Assembly (NCBI RefSeq): GCF_000758545.1
Contig: NZ_CP009279.1
Coordinates: 3,162,001 to 3,226,000, forward strand
Length of the DNA stretch: 64,000 bases
Direction: 5' to 3'
DNA from: Paenibacillus sp. FSL H7-0737
GTDB taxonomy: Bacteria > Bacillota > Bacilli > Paenibacillales > Paenibacillaceae
The notes beneath the pieces are model-generated. The model saw only the letters and a list, made by a program, of their open reading frames with translations. It made no database searches and was not told the DNA's origin. Below are positions 25,681-33,372 of this stretch, piece by piece. A program made the position numbers and the translations under genes. Positions within the stretch are counted from its first letter, which is position 1. Each line of letters begins with the position of its first letter.

Positions 25681-25735
25681 AGCATAAACGCTTACCGTCC
25701 TAATAAGGACGCCGAAGGCGTTTATGCTTGTTTTA
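25681..25735 (+). terminator. Two-stem Rho-independent terminator
   Basis: The outer arms AGCATAAACGC/GCGTTTATGCT enclose a second hairpin GTCCTAATAAGGAC, and TGTTTTA follows. The 3' arm overlaps the last codons of the convergent endonuclease IV gene. Confidence 0.75.
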
Positions 25736-26600
25736 TCGGCTCATCCGTTTCTCCTCGTAGCAATGAAATCTCATGCTTATAGGGCGGGTTGACATATTTC
25801 TTTTCACCGATGGAGGGGGTCTCCAGGAGCTTGGGAATGGTTGTTAGCTGTGGATGGTGGACTACATATCGAAGCGCCTGAAGGCCGATATATCCATGTC
25901 CGATATTTTCGTGCCTGTCTTTTCGCGAGCCGATGATATTCTTTGAATCATTTACGTGAATGACTTTTAGGCGTTCTATTCCAATTATGCGATCAAATTG
26001 ATCCAATATGCCATCAAAATCTTCCTTCACATTATAACCAGCATCGTGGATATGGCAAGTGTCCAGACAAATAGACAGGCGCTCGTTATTAGTAACTCCA
26101 TCAATGATCGCTGCTAATTCCTCAAATGTAATTCCGCATTCACTACCTTTTCCCGCCATGGTCTCTAATGAAACCTGAACATTTCGTTTATCGGACAGCA
26201 CTTCGTTCAAGCCTTCTACAATTCGAGAAATTCCGGCCTGTGGACCCGCACCCACATGGGAACCGGGATGCAGGACAATTTGTGTAGAGCCTAAAGCTTC
26301 CGTTCTAATAATCTCTGATTGAAGAAACTCAATACTATGTTCAAAGACCTGAGCGGATAGCGTATTCCCTAAGTTAACAATAAATGGAGCATGTACAACG
26401 ATATTTGAAATGCCATTATCTCTCATGTGAGCTTGTCCAGCTTCAATATTCAAAGCTTCAATGGGCTTACGGCGAGTATTATGAGGAGCTCCGGTATATA
26501 TTAGGAAGGTGGTCGCTCCATAAGATGCTGCCTCTTCACTAGCTCGAAAGAGCATTTTTGGTCCAGTCATGGATACATGTGACCCAAGGAGTAAAGTCAT
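25722..26600 (-). CDS. nfo: Deoxyribonuclease IV (AP endonuclease)
   Basis: This protein of about 292 residues matches endonuclease IV of the Nfo family: GSHVSM at the start, [56 protein letters not shown] and [14 protein letters not shown]. Together these supply the His, Glu and Asp ligands of the three zinc ions. It cleaves DNA 5' to abasic sites in base excision repair in the cytoplasm. ATG 26600 gives the canonical N-terminus [11 protein letters not shown]; its ribosome binding site (AAGGAAG) is rather distant, and GTG 26612 is an alternative. It lies downstream of the M23 lipoprotein gene on the same strand, 160 bp apart. Confidence 0.93.
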   Translation of the reverse strand: MTLLLGSHVSMTGPKMLFRASEEAASYGATTFLIYTGAPHNTRRKPIEALNIEAGQAHMRDNGISNIVVHAPFIVNLGNTLSAQVFEHSIEFLQSEIIRTEALGSTQIVLHPGSHVGAGPQAGISRIVEGLNEVLSDKRNVQVSLETMAGKGSECGITFEELAAIIDGVTNNERLSICLDTCHIHDAGYNVKEDFDGILDQFDRIIGIERLKVIHVNDSKNIIGSRKDRHENIGHGYIGLQALRYVVHHPQLTTIPKLLETPSIGEKKYVNPPYKHEISLLRGETDEPIKQA

Positions 26601-26705
26601 CTGGTGTAACACTTCCTTTCTTCAGAGAAGAGATCAGTATTTAGTCACTATAGGCCTATTAATATTTGTAAATCGACCTATTTGTATGTATTCAAGCTTA
26701 GGTAT

Positions 26706-26744
26706 AGGTTGTCTCGTCCGAATATCTCCTAGGAGAGACAACCT
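26706..26744. repeat. Nested, mutually exclusive palindromes upstream of nfo
   Basis: Outer arms AGGTTGTCTC (26706-26715) and GAGACAACCT (26735-26744) enclose a perfect 12-bp palindrome TCTCCTAGGAGA (26725-26736) that shares two bases with the outer arm. It has no T tract on either strand. It could end the M23 transcript or act as an operator or leader structure. Confidence 0.45.
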
Positions 26745-26763
26745 TATCAACCCAAAATGATCG

Positions 26764-27795
26764 CTATTCAGTGGCGGTAATCGTCTCGCCTTGGATTGGA
26801 TTCAATCCGTTCTCCCACCTAACAGGGATTGAACGAGAGTTGAACAAATCTACTCCGTCAGAAATCTGGAAATGCAAATGGGGCTCACTAGAGTTGCCTG
26901 AGTTACCTGTCAGTCCAATGACATCGCCTTTTTTAACTATATCGCCCGCCTTAACTGTAATCGAGCCTTTCTTTAGATGAGCTAGATGGCTGTATTCACC
27001 ACCGTGGTCGATGATCACGTTATTGCCGGTTGCCTGGTTTGGATTCATGACACCGACAGGTTCATTATCTTTAATATCATTCACAACCGATACGATTGTA
27101 CCATCCGCAGGGGCGAGAATTTTTTCGCCAAAGGCATAATAGCTTTTGTTTTTTAGCGGATCCCCTTTATAAGAATAGTTATTCTTGGCTTTGATGAAAT
27201 CATAAGCGTATCGCTGGATCTCTACTTCATAATGATAATTTACGAGAATATTCTTTCCGCCCCAAAATACAAACCAGTCACCTTCGAAAGGCAACGCGTA
27301 TTCCTGCTTGCTAAGTTTCGAGTCGGTTTCAGGGGAGGATGTCAGTTCTTGAATCTGGATTAATGAAATGGTTCCATCCGGATCAAACATTCCGATAAGC
27401 CCTTTATTACCTGCATCACTCACCCAAGTACGTCGATCAAATCCATTAAGCTGCATATCAGAAGCTTTATTCAGTGTCTGGATATCCTTTGTGAATTCCT
27501 TAGCGGTCTCAGCTAATTCAGCTTCACTAACCTCATCTTTCAAAGGCTGACTAAAGTGGGCGTACATTTCTTTATAGTTCCCTTTAAGCAGAAAATTTGG
27601 CAGATCATCAGGCAGGAACATTGTTTCGTTTGATTCTACAGCTGAACTGGATGTTTGCTCCACTTTCGCATTATTGTTCATATCCGTTTTTCCTCCTCCA
27701 CAAGCTGTTAATAGCAAGGCAAGTGATCCTATTGCCAAAACTGTTTTTGCTGACATTCCCGGTATGCTGATTATTTTTTTAGAGCTTTTTTTCAA
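26764..27795 (-). CDS. M23 family metallopeptidase lipoprotein
   Basis: This 343-residue protein has a signal peptide with lipobox LLTAC (Cys about residue 32), a middle domain of about 170 residues with a DUF3887-like start (FLLKGNYKEMYAHFSQPLKDEV), and a C-terminal LytM/M23 domain. That domain has NNVIIDHGGEYSHLAHLKKG and GNSGNSSEPHLHFQISDG, which give the zinc ligands H-x-x-x-D-like and HLHF. It probably cuts peptidoglycan peptides or activates other hydrolases at the cell surface. The start is TTG 27795, supported by GGGAGGCGAT upstream. It is divergent from a two-component system at 27990, which may control it. Confidence 0.85.
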   Translation of the reverse strand: MKKSSKKIISIPGMSAKTVLAIGSLALLLTACGGGKTDMNNNAKVEQTSSSAVESNETMFLPDDLPNFLLKGNYKEMYAHFSQPLKDEVSEAELAETAKEFTKDIQTLNKASDMQLNGFDRRTWVSDAGNKGLIGMFDPDGTISLIQIQELTSSPETDSKLSKQEYALPFEGDWFVFWGGKNILVNYHYEVEIQRYAYDFIKAKNNYSYKGDPLKNKSYYAFGEKILAPADGTIVSVVNDIKDNEPVGVMNPNQATGNNVIIDHGGEYSHLAHLKKGSITVKAGDIVKKGDVIGLTGNSGNSSEPHLHFQISDGVDLFNSRSIPVRWENGLNPIQGETITATE

Positions 27796-27924
27796 GAATA
27801 TCGCCTCCCATTAGTCAAATTATAGCAAATGAGTCTTAGCTCTTCTGAAACACAGCATTAATACGATCTTAACTTTTGGTGTAGTAGACGAATACGAATT
27901 AAGCTTCTGTTAAGGTAAGTGCGA

Positions 27925-27952
27925 TTGATAGCGTCAAGAATCATGCTATGAT
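27925..27952 (+). promoter_or_regulatory. SigA-type promoter for the response regulator gene
   Basis: TTGATA (27925-27930) and TATGAT (27947-27952) are 16 bp apart, and TGC precedes the -10 (extended -10). The gene starts 38 bp further on. Confidence 0.6.
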
Positions 27953-27989
27953 GATAAAAACAAGGGCTATTTGGAAAGGGAATTTCACA

Positions 27990-28745
27990 ATGAATGAAGC
28001 ATCGATTTTACTTGTAGATGATGAACAATCGCTTTTGGAGATTATGGAGACTGTATTACGCAAAGAGGGTTATTTAAATATTGATACTGCGGTGACGGGT
28101 GAAGAAGCGATAAGCGCCTGCGAAGCCAAAAAATATGATTTGATTGTATTGGATGTGATGTTGCCAGGGCGCAGTGGAATTGAAATCTGTCCTTTTATCC
28201 GGCAGACGACGGACGCACCTATCCTGTTTCTTACGGCTCGAACCTCTGATTTTGATAAGCTGACCGGATTTGCTATAGGTGGAGATGATTATATCACTAA
28301 ACCCTTTAATCCACTTGAAGTTGTCGCTCGAATAAGAGCGCAGTTGCGGCGGTACTTAAGTTCACCTGCTCCATCAGATACTGATAAGATCACAGCGACA
28401 GTTCACAGCAAATCTGCGAACGTTTACGATTACGGGAGATTTAAACTGGATGAGACGGCAGGGGAGCTGCTGGTTGAGGGTGAGTCGGTCTCTTGTCCGG
28501 CACTTGTATTCCAATTGCTGCTGTTCTTATGTAAACATCCCAATCAAATATTCAGCAAAAGTGAATTATATGAAAAGGTTTGGGGTGAAGAAGCCTTAAG
28601 TGATGATAATACGGTCATGGTGCATATTCACCGTATAAGAGAGCGTATAGAAGCAGACCCATCCGATCCGAAGTTTATTGTTAATGTTAGAGGTCTTGGG
28701 TACAAACTGGTTAAAGTAGAACGTCAAGAGTTGTCTGCGCCATGA
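27990..28745 (+). CDS. OmpR/PhoB family response regulator
   Basis: This 251-residue protein has a receiver domain (ILLVDDEQSLLEIMETVL, phospho-Asp in IVLDVMLPGRSG near residue 55, FLTAR, and Lys in YITKPFNP) and a C-terminal winged helix of the OmpR type (LLLFLCKHPNQIFSKSELYEKVWG, NTVMVHIHRIRERIE, VRGLGYKL). ATG 27990 follows AAAGGGA; an ATG at 27948 lies inside the promoter region. The kinase gene overlaps its end by 4 bp (ATGA), so the pair is translationally coupled. It resembles regulators of cell-wall or antibiotic stress, but the regulon is unknown. Confidence 0.92.
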   Translation: MNEASILLVDDEQSLLEIMETVLRKEGYLNIDTAVTGEEAISACEAKKYDLIVLDVMLPGRSGIEICPFIRQTTDAPILFLTARTSDFDKLTGFAIGGDDYITKPFNPLEVVARIRAQLRRYLSSPAPSDTDKITATVHSKSANVYDYGRFKLDETAGELLVEGESVSCPALVFQLLLFLCKHPNQIFSKSELYEKVWGEEALSDDNTVMVHIHRIRERIEADPSDPKFIVNVRGLGYKLVKVERQELSAP

Positions 28746-30493
28746 ATATTAAGCGCCGGTTAACGTTAAAGTTTGTTCTTCAGCTCGCAATTACGGGCAT
28801 GGTAGTACTCGCTATTTCTGCCATAACATTTACTTGGATTTTGCTGCGGTTTCTTGATATTAGTCTCTCGCGTGATTTTGCCAATGTGGGTCTTGAACAA
28901 TTGGTAGAATCTTCTAAGATTGATAAGGATGGCATACATTTTTCTCCGAGTTTACTGGAGCAAGTGAAGAAAAATAATGGCTGGCTACAAAGTCTAAATG
29001 AAGATGGGCAAGTTGAGAGTGCCTATAATACACCTAAAGATGTACCCATTCAATATGGCCCTGGCGAAGTAGTTGCTTATTGGACGGGCACTCAGCCGTT
29101 TCCTTATAATCTGGCACTATGGATTCAAGAAAAGGATGGTAAACAGCTCGCACTGGTGTATGGTGCGCCTAATGTATTAGGTCCACTATTAAAGAAAGTG
29201 AGTGAGGGGACATTCGCTGCTGCGAAAGGGGAGCCAGTACTTCCTGATGAACTTGAAAAAGAAATTAAATCGGCCCAAGCTTTTGTTCAACTTATAGATT
29301 CATCAGGCAATGAAGTGGTTTCTTATAATAGACCTAATGTGATACCCACTCAGTACTCCGTTCAAGAGCTTGCACTTCGCACCCTGTACAGTGAACGATA
29401 TGGGTACCATGTTCTTTCTTCTTTTGATAAGGACTCAGGTCGTACTTGGATCGTGGGAGAACCCAATATCAAAGGGACAGATCCAGGCAAAAAAATGTGG
29501 GTACCAGAAGAAGTTAAAGTCGTGATCATCGGTTCATTTGCCATGCTTATCGCATTATTGATCGCGTTTGTGTTGCTTTCCTTATGGCAAGCACATCGTT
29601 TTGGTGCGCCAATGCTGCATATGCTCGTATGGCTCGATTCCATCGGAAATGCCATTTATACAGAGCCAACGGATCGTAAAGGACTTCGTCGCAGTCGAAC
29701 ACCCGCCTTAAAATGGAGGAGAAGGTACCGTGTTTTTGCTGATGTGATGGTTTCAATTGAGAAATTATCGGCAACCTTGAAGAGAGATCAAGTCATGCGG
29801 GAGGAGACGGAGAGCTTACGCGAGGAATGGATCGCTGGTGTTACTCATGATTTGAAAACCCCATTATCCTCAATCACAGGATATGCTCATTTACTGGCAG
29901 AACCAAAATACGATTGGTCGAAAGAGGAAGTCCGTAAGTTTACAACGACTATGCTAGATAAATCGGCCCATATGGACATGCTGATCAGTGATCTTGCAAT
30001 GACCTATCGTCTAAAGTCAGGAATTAAACCACCTGAGACGATGGAAGTTGAATTGAACACTTGGCTGCAACAAGCTCTCGAACAAGCTGCTGCCAATCCT
30101 GCCTACGGGAAGCAGCGAATAGTATTTCTACCTGCACAAACCGAAGTTAGAGCTCAATTGTATACGCCATGGCTAGAGAGGGTTGTCAACAATTTAACTG
30201 CGAATGCGCTGCTCCACAACCCACCGGATACGAAGTTGACCGTTTCGCTTATTCATAAAGAAAGGGAGACCGGATTTATCATTCAATTTGCTGATGACGG
30301 CGATGGAATGGATGAAGAAACAATGATTCGGCTATTTGAACGATATTATCGAGGAACGGATACAGCGTCTACCTCCAACGGTTCTGGGCTCGGTATGGCG
30401 ATTTCTAAAGGTCTGATCGAATGTATGGGTGGCCAGATTACTGTAGAAAGTCACATAGGTAAGGGAACGGTTATTAAATTAATATGGAGCTGA
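28742..30493 (+). CDS. Membrane sensor histidine kinase
   Basis: This 583-residue kinase has two membrane segments (about 13-37 and 258-283) flanking a large outside sensor region of about 220 residues. The H-box EEWIAGVTHDLKTPLSSITGYAHLL places the phospho-His near residue 369; the ATPase part has ERVVNNLTANALLHNP, FADDGDGMDE and GSGLGMAISKGLIECMGG. It phosphorylates the regulator encoded 4 bp upstream. The sensor region has no recognisable domain. The M23 lipoprotein encoded divergently suggests an envelope signal. A terminator follows. Confidence 0.9.
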   Translation: MNIKRRLTLKFVLQLAITGMVVLAISAITFTWILLRFLDISLSRDFANVGLEQLVESSKIDKDGIHFSPSLLEQVKKNNGWLQSLNEDGQVESAYNTPKDVPIQYGPGEVVAYWTGTQPFPYNLALWIQEKDGKQLALVYGAPNVLGPLLKKVSEGTFAAAKGEPVLPDELEKEIKSAQAFVQLIDSSGNEVVSYNRPNVIPTQYSVQELALRTLYSERYGYHVLSSFDKDSGRTWIVGEPNIKGTDPGKKMWVPEEVKVVIIGSFAMLIALLIAFVLLSLWQAHRFGAPMLHMLVWLDSIGNAIYTEPTDRKGLRRSRTPALKWRRRYRVFADVMVSIEKLSATLKRDQVMREETESLREEWIAGVTHDLKTPLSSITGYAHLLAEPKYDWSKEEVRKFTTTMLDKSAHMDMLISDLAMTYRLKSGIKPPETMEVELNTWLQQALEQAAANPAYGKQRIVFLPAQTEVRAQLYTPWLERVVNNLTANALLHNPPDTKLTVSLIHKERETGFIIQFADDGDGMDEETMIRLFERYYRGTDTASTSNGSGLGMAISKGLIECMGGQITVESHIGKGTVIKLIWS

Positions 30494-30505
30494 TATATTC
30501 ATTCG

Positions 30506-30548
30506 AGCCCTCGCTGTATTCCAACCGGATACCGCGAGGGTTGTTTGT
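30506..30548 (+). terminator. Rho-independent terminator after the kinase gene
   Basis: CCCTCGC pairs with GCGAGGG, and the inner GTATTCC pairs with GGATAC. A weak T run (TTGTTTG) follows. Confidence 0.7.
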
Positions 30549-30586
30549 ATTTATTAGGTTGAGTAAAGGCTATAAAAATAAAGGAG

Positions 30587-30615
30587 TTGACATCTTTTTT
30601 GAATGTAACTACAAT
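30587..30615 (+). promoter_or_regulatory. Strong SigA promoter of the QorB-like gene
   Basis: A consensus TTGACA (30587-30592) and TACAAT (30610-30615) are separated by exactly 17 bp. The coding sequence starts 61 bp downstream. Confidence 0.8.
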
Positions 30616-30621
30616 AGTTAC
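30605..30621. promoter_or_regulatory. Perfect dyad operator over the -10 element (HxlR-like)
   Basis: GTAACTA-CAA-TAGTTAC is a perfect inverted repeat with 7-bp arms that covers the -10 hexamer, so a bound protein would block transcription. Operators of this form are known for HxlR-family redox regulators (YodB/QorR type). No hxlR gene is in the window. Confidence 0.65.
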
Positions 30622-30676
30622 AGGTAAACAATTATTAAGAGGATAAAATTTATCATAATTTGAGGAGGATTTTAAA

Positions 30677-31543
30677 ATGAAAATAGCAATAACAGGAGCA
30701 ACAGGTCAATTCGGATCATTAGTGATAGAGTCTCTACTTAAAACTGTACCCGCAGGGGACCTTGTAGTTAGTGTCCGGAATCCAGATAAAGCAAGTAATC
30801 TTAAAGCGCGTGGTGTGGAAGTCCGTCATGGTGACTTTGATAAGCCGGAAACATTGGATGTTGCGTTTGCCAGTGTGGATCGACTGCTAATTGTATCTTC
30901 AGATGGAGATAACGAGACTCGGATTCGCCAACATAAGGCAGCTATTGATGCAGCCGCTAAAGCTGGTGTTGGATTCATTGCCTATACAAGTGTAGGACAT
31001 GCAGAGAAGAGTGAGCTGTTCCTTGCTGAAGTACACCGTGTAACCGAGGAAGCCATTCGAGCTACCGGAATTCCTTACAGTTTCCTTCGCAACAACTGGT
31101 ACATGGAGAACGAGGTTGGGTCTATCCAAGGCGCCGTAGCAGGTGCCCCATGGGTAACTTCTGCTGGTAGTGGTAAAGTTGGCTGGGCAGCACGAGGAGA
31201 TTATGCAGAAGCTGCTGCTAATGTTCTAGCTGGGGAAGGACATGAGAATTCTGTCTATGAATTGTCTGGCAAGCCTTTAACACAAGAAGAATTGACTGGA
31301 ATTATAAGTGGCGTAATTGGTAAAGAAATTAAAGTGCTGCAAGTTGACGACGAAGCTTATGCGAAAATCATGGCTGAGGTTGGTGTACCAGAAGCTGCTC
31401 TGCCATTCGTTGTTGCGATTCAACGTGGTATTCGCGAAGGATGGCTGGATATTGAAAGTGGCGATCTAGAGAAAGTACTGAATCGTCCAGTCACTCCGTT
31501 AGCGGATGTTATCAGTGATCTTGTAAATAGTCTGCAAGCTTAA
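30677..31543 (+). CDS. NmrA/QorB-like NAD(P)H-dependent quinone oxidoreductase (SDR family)
   Basis: This 288-residue protein starts MKIAITGATGQFGSLV with the atypical SDR/NmrA dinucleotide motif GxTGxxG. It continues with DRLLIVSSDGDNETRIRQHKAAIDAA and YTSVGHAEKSELFLAEVHRVTEEAIRATGIPYSFLRNNWYMEN, closely following QorB (YtfG), an NADPH quinone reductase. Such enzymes detoxify quinones and electrophiles. GAGGAGG precedes ATG 30677. The strong promoter with a dyad over the -10 predicts induction by quinone-like or oxidative stress through an HxlR-type repressor. It is monocistronic. Confidence 0.85.
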   Translation: MKIAITGATGQFGSLVIESLLKTVPAGDLVVSVRNPDKASNLKARGVEVRHGDFDKPETLDVAFASVDRLLIVSSDGDNETRIRQHKAAIDAAAKAGVGFIAYTSVGHAEKSELFLAEVHRVTEEAIRATGIPYSFLRNNWYMENEVGSIQGAVAGAPWVTSAGSGKVGWAARGDYAEAAANVLAGEGHENSVYELSGKPLTQEELTGIISGVIGKEIKVLQVDDEAYAKIMAEVGVPEAALPFVVAIQRGIREGWLDIESGDLEKVLNRPVTPLADVISDLVNSLQA

Positions 31544-31561
31544 ATAATATATCAAGATTCA

Positions 31562-31601
31562 AGGCTTCTTCTCGGTGAATAACCAGAAGGGGTCTTTTTT
31601 T
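31562..31601 (+). terminator. Probable terminator after the QorB-like gene
   Basis: Imperfect arms GGCTTCTT and AGAAGGGGTC with an inner GGT/AACC pairing are followed by seven T residues. Confidence 0.6.
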
Positions 31602-31721
31602 GTGCATCTTTAACATCAATGATAAGGTTTCGTGAAGTAATAATAATGATATAATAGGAAACATATGTGAACTATTGGTGTAATGAAAATGATTGAATCG
31701 AAGAGAAGGGGATGAATATCA

Positions 31722-32270
31722 ATGAGGACAAAAATTTGGATGGCTTCTGGTGCAGTAGTTGTAGTTGCTTTAGGGGCTGTTTTATTTGTGGGGGGGAACG
31801 ATAAAAAATCACCCGCAGCAACCGATACATCTAACGTTAAACAATTAGTGCAGGAATATAGTTCAAGCAGCATGAAAGACCTCTCTGCTTCCATCACTTC
31901 AGAGCAGCTTATTGTGACCGACAGCAACAATCAATCAACCAAATATGACTTACCCAAAGATGAGTTTTTTGTTTCCATCGCACCATATGTTAAGAATACA
32001 CACCCGTGTGCAACACATAGCTTGACCGGATGCCAAGGGGAATTAACAGAACAAGAGTTTAATGTATATGTCGAGGACACTGCGGGCAACGTGATTGTGG
32101 ATCAAACTATGAAGTCCCAATCTAACGGATTCATTGATCTTTGGTTACCTCGCGATAAGAAATATAATGTAACGATTGAACAGGATGGTGTAAAAGCGAA
32201 AGCCGCACTTTCCACTTTTAAGAGTGATAATACATGTGTAACGACCATGCAATTAGTAGAGAGTATCTAA
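31722..32270 (+). CDS. cueP: CueP family copper-binding protein
   Basis: This 182-residue protein has an N-terminal membrane anchor or uncleaved signal (IWMASGAVVVVALGAVLFVGG) and then the CueP core: APYVKNTHPCATHSLTGCQGEL with the conserved C-x-x-H-S-x-x-x-C pattern, GFIDLWLPRDKKYNVTI, and a final Cys in SDNTCVTTMQL. In Salmonella, CueP is a periplasmic copper protein that supplies or buffers copper; Gram-positive members are membrane-bound outside the cell. Start ATG 31722 after AAGGGGATG. It is a single gene with its own terminator. No CueR or CopY-type site was recognised upstream. Confidence 0.85.
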   Translation: MRTKIWMASGAVVVVALGAVLFVGGNDKKSPAATDTSNVKQLVQEYSSSSMKDLSASITSEQLIVTDSNNQSTKYDLPKDEFFVSIAPYVKNTHPCATHSLTGCQGELTEQEFNVYVEDTAGNVIVDQTMKSQSNGFIDLWLPRDKKYNVTIEQDGVKAKAALSTFKSDNTCVTTMQLVESI

Positions 32271-32318
32271 ACACCAGAGACAGCGAAGTCACTACTTCCT
32301 CTGAAAATTCCATATCGG

Positions 32319-32349
32319 ACCTGCCATTTAATTTATGGGAGGTTTTTTT
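32319..32349 (+). terminator. Rho-independent terminator after cueP
   Basis: ACCTGCCAT pairs with ATGGGAGGT across TTAATTT and is followed by TTTTTT. Confidence 0.8.
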
Positions 32350-32554
32350 ATGTATCTGTAAGAATAAGAAGGTTCTAAGGTAAAGTTTAATTATAGTTAT
32401 TTTCCACCTCCTGGAAATGATATAATCTGATGGATATCAAGTGTCGACCTTTTATAGGGAGTGTTCTTTGAAGAAGGGTATCGTCGAAAAACTCACGGGT
32501 GATTCTCTATGATAAACTTTAGTTGGTACTTCATTTTTGAGAGGAGATAGAGGA

Positions 32555-33055
32555 ATGGATAAAGATCTGATCATCGGGGATGTTTTGCAGGAGTTAGCTG
32601 GTACGCGTCGTATGCTGGAGAAGCTGACGCAGGAACATATGACATGGAAACCACACGAAAAGTCAATGAGTCTCGGTGGGCTATCCACACATCTCGTCAA
32701 TCTGTTAAACTGGCAATCAGCTATTCTGCTTCACTCGGAGTTTGATTTGGCATCTGTGCCATATCGTCGAGAAGCGCTGGAGAGCCCCGCCGCGGTTCTT
32801 CAAGAGTTCGATATGAGCGCTCGCAAGATTGAAGAATTAATTTCTCAAAGCAATGTGGAGACGCTTGGTGCGGAGTGGACACTGCGTAATGGCACAGCGG
32901 TGATCCGCCGTCAGACACGGGCAGTAGCGCTTCGTACCATCGGATTAAATCATATGATTCACCACCGGGCACAGCTTGGGGTATACTTTCGCCTTCTTAA
33001 TATACCAGTGCCGGGCTTGTATGGTCCCTCGGCAGATGAATTAGCGAACGCCTAA
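32555..33055 (+). CDS. DinB family protein
   Basis: This 166-residue four-helix protein has the DinB fold's metal-binding His positions: LSTHLVNLLNWQ in the first half and LNHMIHHRAQLGVYFRLL near the end. DinB/YfiT-like proteins are DNA-damage-induced in Bacillus or act as thiol transferases (bacillithiol S-transferase-like); this member is not assigned. The start ATG 32555 follows GAGGAG at 8 bases. The 280 bp upstream hold no gene. No terminator is visible downstream before the ABC-F leader region. Confidence 0.8.
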   Translation: MDKDLIIGDVLQELAGTRRMLEKLTQEHMTWKPHEKSMSLGGLSTHLVNLLNWQSAILLHSEFDLASVPYRREALESPAAVLQEFDMSARKIEELISQSNVETLGAEWTLRNGTAVIRRQTRAVALRTIGLNHMIHHRAQLGVYFRLLNIPVPGLYGPSADELANA

Positions 33056-33141
33056 TAAATGAATTTCTTAATGAGTTAAGGATCGGAAAGTTGAAAAAAA
33101 CAAATCGGCATGATAACATGGATACAAATTGATGATCGGAG

Positions 33142-33169
33142 TTGAAAAGTATAGTGTAGTAATTATTCT
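33142..33169 (+). promoter_or_regulatory. Possible promoter of the ABC-F leader
   Basis: TTGAAA (33142-33147) and TATTCT (33164-33169) are 16 bp apart; TATAGT at 33150-33155 with TTGATG upstream is an alternative. Either would start transcription shortly before the leader ORF. Confidence 0.35.
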
Positions 33170-33180
33170 TGCGACACATG

Positions 33181-33279
33181 ATGAATAAAACAACAAAAAC
33201 GGTTTATTTCGTTTGTTTTATTTTTTGTATGCAAGAAAGTTACTACTTCTTTTCACTCGAACAATATATCCTTATCTAA
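33181..33279 (+). CDS. Leader peptide of the Lsa-type ABC-F gene (32 residues)
   Basis: ATG 33181 (or the ATG just before it at 33178) opens MNKTTKTVYFVCFIFCMQES and continues to TAA 33277-33279. The codons for residues 18-22 contain the strand CAAGAAAGTTACT, which is the exact complement of the 3' arm of the downstream attenuator. The position, size and overlap with the antiterminator strand are those of regulatory uORFs of inducible ribosome-protection genes. There is no strong ribosome binding site, so translation could be near-leaderless. The peptide itself probably has no other function. Confidence 0.5.
   Translation: MNKTTKTVYFVCFIFCMQESYYFFSLEQYILI
33232..33244 (+). promoter_or_regulatory. 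Antiterminator strand of the ABC-F attenuator
   Basis: CAAGAAAGTTACT is fully complementary (13 of 13) to AGTAACTTTCTTG at 33325-33337. If exposed, it would pair with the terminator's 3' arm and prevent termination. Confidence 0.65.
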
Positions 33280-33313
33280 CTCCATTTGGGGCTAGATTTG
33301 CTGTATTTATTTG

Positions 33314-33353
33314 AGTCACAAGAAAGTAACTTTCTTGTGGCTTTTATTTTTTT
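33314..33353 (+). terminator. Attenuator hairpin in front of the ABC-F gene
   Basis: CACAAGAAAGT (33317-33327) and ACTTTCTTGTG (33329-33339) form an 11-bp perfect stem, extended by AGT/GCT, followed by CTTTTATTTTTTT. It ends 19 bases before the ABC-F start codon, right before the ribosome binding site. Confidence 0.85.
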
Positions 33354-33372
33354 CATACAGGAGGATACTTAT

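Noticed and set aside
33286..33372. N-terminal extension of the ABC-F protein (29 extra codons)
   Set aside because: The extension would run through the attenuator hairpin; ATG 33373 has an ideal AGGAGG and gives the family N-terminus.
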